Assembly (NCBI GenBank): GCA_017548805.1
Contig: JAFYZE010000272.1
Location: 1-10,851, forward strand
Length of the DNA: 10,851 nt
Origin: Bacteroidales bacterium
GTDB lineage: Bacteria; Bacteroidota; Bacteroidia; Bacteroidales; UBA932
Reading direction: 5' to 3'
Part shown: positions 1-10,851 of the stretch, in pieces
Layout of the letters: each line of letters opens with the position of its first letter
Position numbering within the stretch: the stretch's first letter is position 1
Translations under genes and position numbers: made by a program
The notes under the pieces: model-generated
The model's input: only the letters and a program-made list of their open reading frames with translations
The model's database searches: none
What the model was told of the DNA's origin: nothing

Positions 1-1155
1 GGATATGTCGCCCAGTATTACTGGCAGTGGGGTATCGGTCCCCAGGAGAACCGCTACCGCTGGCCTCACTGGATGTGGATGGACTACGACCAGAACTGCT
101 TCGGCACGGATGAGTTCATCAAGTTCTGCCGTACCGTCAACACCGAGCCCGTCATCGTCGTCTCCGTCCATTTCGAGCGTCCCGCCGAGGAGTATGACGA
201 GATCCTGCAGGATGCAGTCAACTGGGTCCGTTACTGCAACGCTCCCGCGACCGATGAGTGGGGTGCCAAGCGGGCTGCCAACGGTCATCCGGAGCCTTAC
301 AACGTGAAGTACTGGGAGATCGACAACGAGATGTGGGAGATGGGTATCGAGAGGTATGAGAAGTGCGTCCGCGAGTTCTCCGTCGCCATGCGAGAGGTCG
401 ATCCGAGCATCAGGATCATCGCCTGCGGCGGTTTTCAGGAGGATAACGACTTCATCATGCGTTCCGGCAACTATTTCGACTATCTCAGCCTGCATCACTA
501 TGAGCAGCAAGGCGGCTATGCCACGGGTCCCAAGCGTCTCGCAGACCAGTATGACCGTTATGCTCAGGTGATCGCCGAGAGCCCGAACCCCAATATCAAG
601 CTCTTCATCTCCGAGTGGAACCTCCAGAGCATCGACTGGAAGACCGGCCTCTTTGCCGGCGGCTTCCTCAATGTCTGCGAGGCACGCGACGTTGTTGCCA
701 TGGGCGCCGCGGCGCTCTTCATTCGCCGCACTGACATGCCGGACTGGAACAACGCCTTCATCAACTTCGACTACAAGGATGTCTTCGTGGCTCCGAACTA
801 CCAGGTGACCAAGCTCTGGTACGACCATTTCTCCCGCTATCGCCTTGATCATGAGGGAGATACCAAGGATCTCAGCGTCGTTACCACCATGTCCGAGAAT
901 GGCCGCGACGTCATCGTCAAGGTCGTCAATCCGACTGACAAGGCTTATACCTTGGACGTCTCCGGCGACTGGAAAGGCATTGCATCGACTGCATACGAAT
1001 ACTATGCTCCAGGCGCCCTCGATGTCGCCAACAGCATGGAGAAGAAGGACGCCGTCGCCCTGAAGAAGGCGTCGCCCGCATGTGACGGCAGCAAGGTGAC
1101 ACTGAGTGTAGAGCCTTATTCTGCCGGAGTCATGACCATCGAAAAGAAATTCTAA
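1..1155 (+). CDS. GH51 alpha-L-arabinofuranosidase, 5'-truncated by the window edge
   Basis: The frame is open from base 1, so this is the last 384 codons of a longer gene; the first in-frame ATG (base 73) is internal, because family-like sequence (YYWQWGIGPQENR) lies upstream of it. GH51 enzymes remove alpha-L-arabinofuranosyl side chains from arabinoxylan, arabinan or xyloglucan by a retaining mechanism. Visible hallmarks are NGHPEPYNVKYWEIDNE, whose last Glu (bases 328-330) is the expected acid/base, and LFISEWN, whose Glu (613-615) is the expected nucleophile. The barrel ends near base 830 and is followed by a beta-sandwich domain of the alpha-L-AF_C type running to the stop. The commoner family motif is WEIGNE; here Asp replaces Gly. 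The N-terminus and any signal peptide lie outside the window. It is followed after 16 bases by the GH31 gene, consistent with one operon. Some GH51 members are endoglucanases, so exact substrate is inferred. Confidence 0.93.
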   Translation, partial: GYVAQYYWQWGIGPQENRYRWPHWMWMDYDQNCFGTDEFIKFCRTVNTEPVIVVSVHFERPAEEYDEILQDAVNWVRYCNAPATDEWGAKRAANGHPEPYNVKYWEIDNEMWEMGIERYEKCVREFSVAMREVDPSIRIIACGGFQEDNDFIMRSGNYFDYLSLHHYEQQGGYATGPKRLADQYDRYAQVIAESPNPNIKLFISEWNLQSIDWKTGLFAGGFLNVCEARDVVAMGAAALFIRRTDMPDWNNAFINFDYKDVFVAPNYQVTKLWYDHFSRYRLDHEGDTKDLSVVTTMSENGRDVIVKVVNPTDKAYTLDVSGDWKGIASTAYEYYAPGALDVANSMEKKDAVALKKASPACDGSKVTLSVEPYSAGVMTIEKKF

Positions 1156-1171
1156 ATACCCCGCTGACGCT

Positions 1172-3499
1172 ATGAAATCCTTGCTTTTTGCCCTGGCCCT
1201 TATGGCCGCAGCCCCTTCGCCGCAGGTGAAGGTGACATTCTTCACCCCTACGGTGGTCCGCGTACAGAAGGCTCCCGCAGCTTCTGGTTTCCATGACGGC
1301 AGCGTGTCCGTCATCGCCCAGCCTGAGGATGTCCGTGTATCGGTCAAGAACTCCGGAACCTCGACTGTGTATTCTTCCTCCTCGCTCAAGGTTACCGTCG
1401 CCGCTGACGGTACTGTAAGCTTTGCCACTGCGAACGGGAAGGCTCTCATGAAAGAAGGGGAGTCCTCCTTTACAGAACGCACTGAGGGCCTGGACAAAGG
1501 TGCTTTCGTGACCAGGCAGGCTTTCCGGCTCGAGGCCGGAGAGCCTCTCTATGGTCTCGGTATCCTCCAGGACGGTCAGCTGAGCCTGAGCGGCAAGACC
1601 CGCTACATGCGTCAGGACAATACCGAGGATTTCGTTCCCTTCGTCCAGTCGGTCAAGGGATACGGCATCTTCTGGGACAATCCTTCCACAGGCACGTTCA
1701 CTGACAAGGACGACGTAGCGTCATTCGAATCCGAGGTCGGTACCCAGATAGATTATTATTTCATATACGGCGGCAACGCCGACGGCGTGATTGCCGGCAT
1801 GCGCAGCCTTACCGGCCACGTGCCGATGATCCCCCTATGGGGTTTCGGCTTCATGCAGAGCCGCGAGCGTTACAAGAGCTCGGCCGAGTATCTCGGCGTT
1901 CTCCGCGGTTATCGCGAGAGGGGAGTGCCGCTCGACGTCGTCATCCAGGACTGGCAGTACTGGGGCAACAATTACCAGTGGAACGCCATGGAGTTCCTCA
2001 ATGACGATTTCCGCAACGCGCAGGCGATGATCGACGAGATGCATGACAGCCATGCACACATCCTCATCTCCATCTGGGCCTCTTTCGGCCCCATGACCAA
2101 GCCTTTCCGCGAGCTGGACGCCAAGGGGCACCTGCTGCACTTCGGCACCTGGCCGCAGAGCGGCCTGAGCGACTGGCCTCCGCGCAGGGACTATCCTTCC
2201 GGAGTACTGCCGTATGATGCATTCAGCTCCGAGGCACGCGACATCTATTGGGACAACCTCATGCGCCTGGAGAAGATGGGTATCGACGGCTGGTGGATGG
2301 ACTCCACCGAGCCCGACCATCTCGACTACAAGGATAGCGACCTCGAGCAGATGACTGCCATGGGCTCCTACAGGAGCGTGCTCAACGCCTTCCCGCTGAT
2401 GTCCGTCGAGGGCGTCACCGAGAAGCAGCTGACCGTCTCCGACCGCCGGCCGATGGTGCTGACCCGTTCGGCATACGCCGGCCAGCAGCGCACCGGAGCC
2501 AATACCTGGAGCGGCGACGTCCAGTCTACATGGAACGACTTCCGTCACCAGATATCCGCCGGCCAGGGATTCACCCTTACTGGCATCCCTTATTTCAACT
2601 CCGACATCGGTGGATTCTTCCCCAGCGGATACAACAAGCGCGGCGAGACTGCGACTTGCTCGCAGAATCCTCTGTTCCAGGAGCTTTACGTGCGTTGGCT
2701 GCAGTTCGGAATCTTCAACCCGATGATGCGCAGCCACGGCGAGTCCTCGCGCCGCGAAATCTGGGAGTTCGGAGAGAAAGGCGAGCCCGTCTATGACGCC
2801 ATCGAGAAGAGCATCCGCATGCGCTATGCGCTCCTGCCCTACATCTACAGCACTTCGTGGCAGGTCAGTTCGGCCGACGACAGTTTCATGCGTGCGCTGT
2901 TCATGGATTTCCCTAAGGACAGGAATGTCTGGGAGCTCGGCGGCGAGTACATGTTCGGACGCTCCCTGCTGGTGGCGCCAGTAGGCAAAGCCCTGTTCAC
3001 CGAGGAGACGCGCAGGTATTCGGAGGATCCGGTCGACTGGACCGCTCCGAAGACCTACGACGTCTATCTCCCCGCCGGCGCCGACTGGTATGACTGGTGG
3101 ACGGGAGAGATGATCAAGGGTGGAAAGAACATCGTGGCCGATGCTCCGCTCGACCGCTGCCCGCTATACGCCCGTGCCGGCGCTATCGTGCCGCTCGGCC
3201 CTGACGTGCAGTACTGTGACGAGAAGCCTTGGGACGACCTTGAGGTCCGCGTCTATCTCGGCGCTGACGGCAAGTTCACCCTCTACGAGGATGAGTTCGA
3301 CGGCCAGGCTTACAAGGCTGGCGCATACACCACCATTGATTTCAACCTCCATGGCCGGACCTTGACGATCGGCGCCCGCAAGGGTTCCTATCCCGGCATG
3401 CTGGAGAACAGGAAGTTCCGCATCGTGTATTACGGCAATGGCCAGAAGGGCGAGAAAGCCGTTGAATACAACGGGAAACAATTGACAATCAAGCTATAA
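1172..3499 (+). CDS. GH31 family alpha-xylosidase / alpha-glucosidase, secreted
   Basis: Retaining exo-enzyme of 775 residues that releases alpha-linked xylose or glucose from non-reducing ends. A short hydrophobic N-terminus ([11 protein letters not shown]) looks like a signal peptide, suggesting a periplasmic enzyme. Domains in order: N-terminal beta-sandwich (about 20-210, with [14 protein letters not shown]), the (beta/alpha)8 barrel (about 220-560), C-terminal beta domains, and a DUF5110-like domain (about 689-755). The barrel carries VIQDWQYWG (Asp260), the nucleophile motif [10 protein letters not shown] (Asp377) and the acid/base in SGDVQSTW (Asp449). GLGILQDG resembles the GLGQHQ-type motif of GH31 alpha-xylosidases. 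The PA14 insertion seen in larger xyloglucan-specific relatives such as the Bacteroides ovatus and Cellvibrio enzymes (over 900 residues) appears absent. It starts 16 bases after the GH51 stop. Family assignment is firm; xylosidase over glucosidase is inferred mainly from the neighbouring GH95, GH51 and esterase genes. Confidence 0.95.
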   Translation: MKSLLFALALMAAAPSPQVKVTFFTPTVVRVQKAPAASGFHDGSVSVIAQPEDVRVSVKNSGTSTVYSSSSLKVTVAADGTVSFATANGKALMKEGESSFTERTEGLDKGAFVTRQAFRLEAGEPLYGLGILQDGQLSLSGKTRYMRQDNTEDFVPFVQSVKGYGIFWDNPSTGTFTDKDDVASFESEVGTQIDYYFIYGGNADGVIAGMRSLTGHVPMIPLWGFGFMQSRERYKSSAEYLGVLRGYRERGVPLDVVIQDWQYWGNNYQWNAMEFLNDDFRNAQAMIDEMHDSHAHILISIWASFGPMTKPFRELDAKGHLLHFGTWPQSGLSDWPPRRDYPSGVLPYDAFSSEARDIYWDNLMRLEKMGIDGWWMDSTEPDHLDYKDSDLEQMTAMGSYRSVLNAFPLMSVEGVTEKQLTVSDRRPMVLTRSAYAGQQRTGANTWSGDVQSTWNDFRHQISAGQGFTLTGIPYFNSDIGGFFPSGYNKRGETATCSQNPLFQELYVRWLQFGIFNPMMRSHGESSRREIWEFGEKGEPVYDAIEKSIRMRYALLPYIYSTSWQVSSADDSFMRALFMDFPKDRNVWELGGEYMFGRSLLVAPVGKALFTEETRRYSEDPVDWTAPKTYDVYLPAGADWYDWWTGEMIKGGKNIVADAPLDRCPLYARAGAIVPLGPDVQYCDEKPWDDLEVRVYLGADGKFTLYEDEFDGQAYKAGAYTTIDFNLHGRTLTIGARKGSYPGMLENRKFRIVYYGNGQKGEKAVEYNGKQLTIKL

Positions 3500-3507
3500 T
3501 AACTAAT

Positions 3508-10539
<7,032 letters not shown>

Positions 10540-10554
10540 CGAAGCAAAGTCACT

Positions 10555-10851
10555 ATGAAAACCTTTACCTTCAAGTACGTCGCTGTGGCGGCCGCCGCGC
10601 TCTTTATGCTGGGCGGCTGCTGCGGCACGTCAGTGCCCGGTCCCCTCACGACAGGAGAGGACACCATTGTTTCGACCAAATACGGCAAGATCCAGGGCTA
10701 CAACGACGCCGGCATCTATACCTTCAAGGGTATTCCTTATGCCAAGGCCGAACGTTTCATGCCGCCTCAGGCTCCCGACACGTTCGACGGAGTGATGAAA
10801 TGCCAGGTCTATGGCCCCAAAGCCATGCAGAACCAGAATGTCCGCTGGGCC
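10555..10851 (+). CDS. Type-B carboxylesterase lipoprotein (COesterase/CE10-like), 3'-truncated by the window edge
   Basis: First 99 codons of a gene that runs past the window. The N-terminus is a lipoprotein signal: a hydrophobic segment of Val/Ala/Leu ending MLGGC, with Cys22 as the expected lipidated residue. The mature part begins with the type-B carboxylesterase signature: TKYGKIQGYNDAGIYTFKGI then PYAKAERFMPPQAP and later YGPKAMQNQN, matching the family pattern G-x-I-x-G, F-K-G-I-P-Y-A, R-F-x-P-P. The catalytic GESAGG segment and the rest of the triad lie outside the window. Such enzymes hydrolyse carboxylic esters; in PULs they are thought to deacetylate or otherwise de-esterify glycans, though many are only para-nitrophenyl-ester-active in vitro. 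The start at 10555 gives a proper signal sequence and follows the GH9 stop by 15 bases, with an A-rich stretch upstream. Residues after the lipid Cys (CGTSVPG) lack acidic residues, arguing weakly against surface export. Confidence 0.9.
   Translation, partial: MKTFTFKYVAVAAAALFMLGGCCGTSVPGPLTTGEDTIVSTKYGKIQGYNDAGIYTFKGIPYAKAERFMPPQAPDTFDGVMKCQVYGPKAMQNQNVRWA

Noticed and set aside
73..75. ATG at base 73 as the true start of the GH51 gene.
   Set aside because: The frame stays open to base 1 and encodes conserved GH51 sequence upstream, so the ATG is an internal Met.
1835..2737. Minus-strand open frame of 300 codons opposite the GH31 barrel.
   Set aside because: Antisense shadow with no motif; the plus strand holds the GH31 catalytic residues.
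3482..3500. TTGACA and TATAAT hexamers just before the GH95 start, resembling a sigma-70 promoter.
   Set aside because: They are only 7 bases apart rather than about 17, lie inside the last codons and stop of GH31, and Bacteroidota use different promoter elements.

Overview
This window looks like part of a polysaccharide-degradation locus from a Bacteroidota bacterium, most likely a gut or rumen Bacteroidales member. It holds six genes on the plus strand that together fill nearly the whole window. The first is cut at its 5' end and the last at its 3' end. The organism call rests on three things. The combination of GH95, GH31, a CE6-CE1 fusion and GH9 in one operon is typical of Bacteroidota polysaccharide utilization loci (PULs). 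No gene has a convincing Shine-Dalgarno sequence, and several starts follow A-rich stretches. The last gene has a lipoprotein signal. Base composition is GC-rich with G/C-ending codons (AAG, TAC, CTC, GGC), which is high for Bacteroides. I cannot name a genus.

Layout: (1) 1-1155, 3' part of a GH51 alpha-L-arabinofuranosidase; (2) 1172-3499, GH31 alpha-xylosidase/alpha-glucosidase; (3) 3508-5979, GH95 alpha-L-fucosidase or alpha-L-galactosidase; (4) 5981-7936, a two-enzyme esterase with an N-terminal CE6-like SGNH domain and a C-terminal CE1 feruloyl/acetyl esterase domain; (5) 7933-10539, GH9-family enzyme with an uncharacterised N-terminal region; (6) 10555 to the window end, start of a type-B carboxylesterase lipoprotein. 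Gaps between genes are 16, 8, 1, -4 and 15 bases, so this is almost certainly one transcript. No promoter, terminator, RNA gene, mobile element or CRISPR array is visible, and no stretch over 300 bases lacks a gene.

How they fit together: the genes encode side-chain-removing enzymes (arabinose, xylose or glucose, and fucose or L-galactose), esterases that remove acetyl and possibly feruloyl groups, and one putative beta-glucan backbone enzyme (GH9). Genes 2-5 carry signal-peptide-like N-termini and gene 6 a lipobox, so these products should act in the periplasm or on the envelope. Two substrates fit. Fucosylated, acetylated xyloglucan matches GH31 + GH95 + GH9. Heavily decorated glucuronoarabinoxylan of the cereal-bran type matches GH51 + GH31 + GH95 + CE6-CE1. 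The window does not settle this because no SusC/SusD pair, endo-xylanase, GH5/GH74 or regulator is included.

I found no convincing undescribed system. The points most worth a second look are the divergent GH9 protein with its unassigned N-terminal quarter, glycine-rich insertions in three neighbouring enzymes (one close to the GH95 active site), and the CE6-CE1 fusion in a locus of uncertain substrate.
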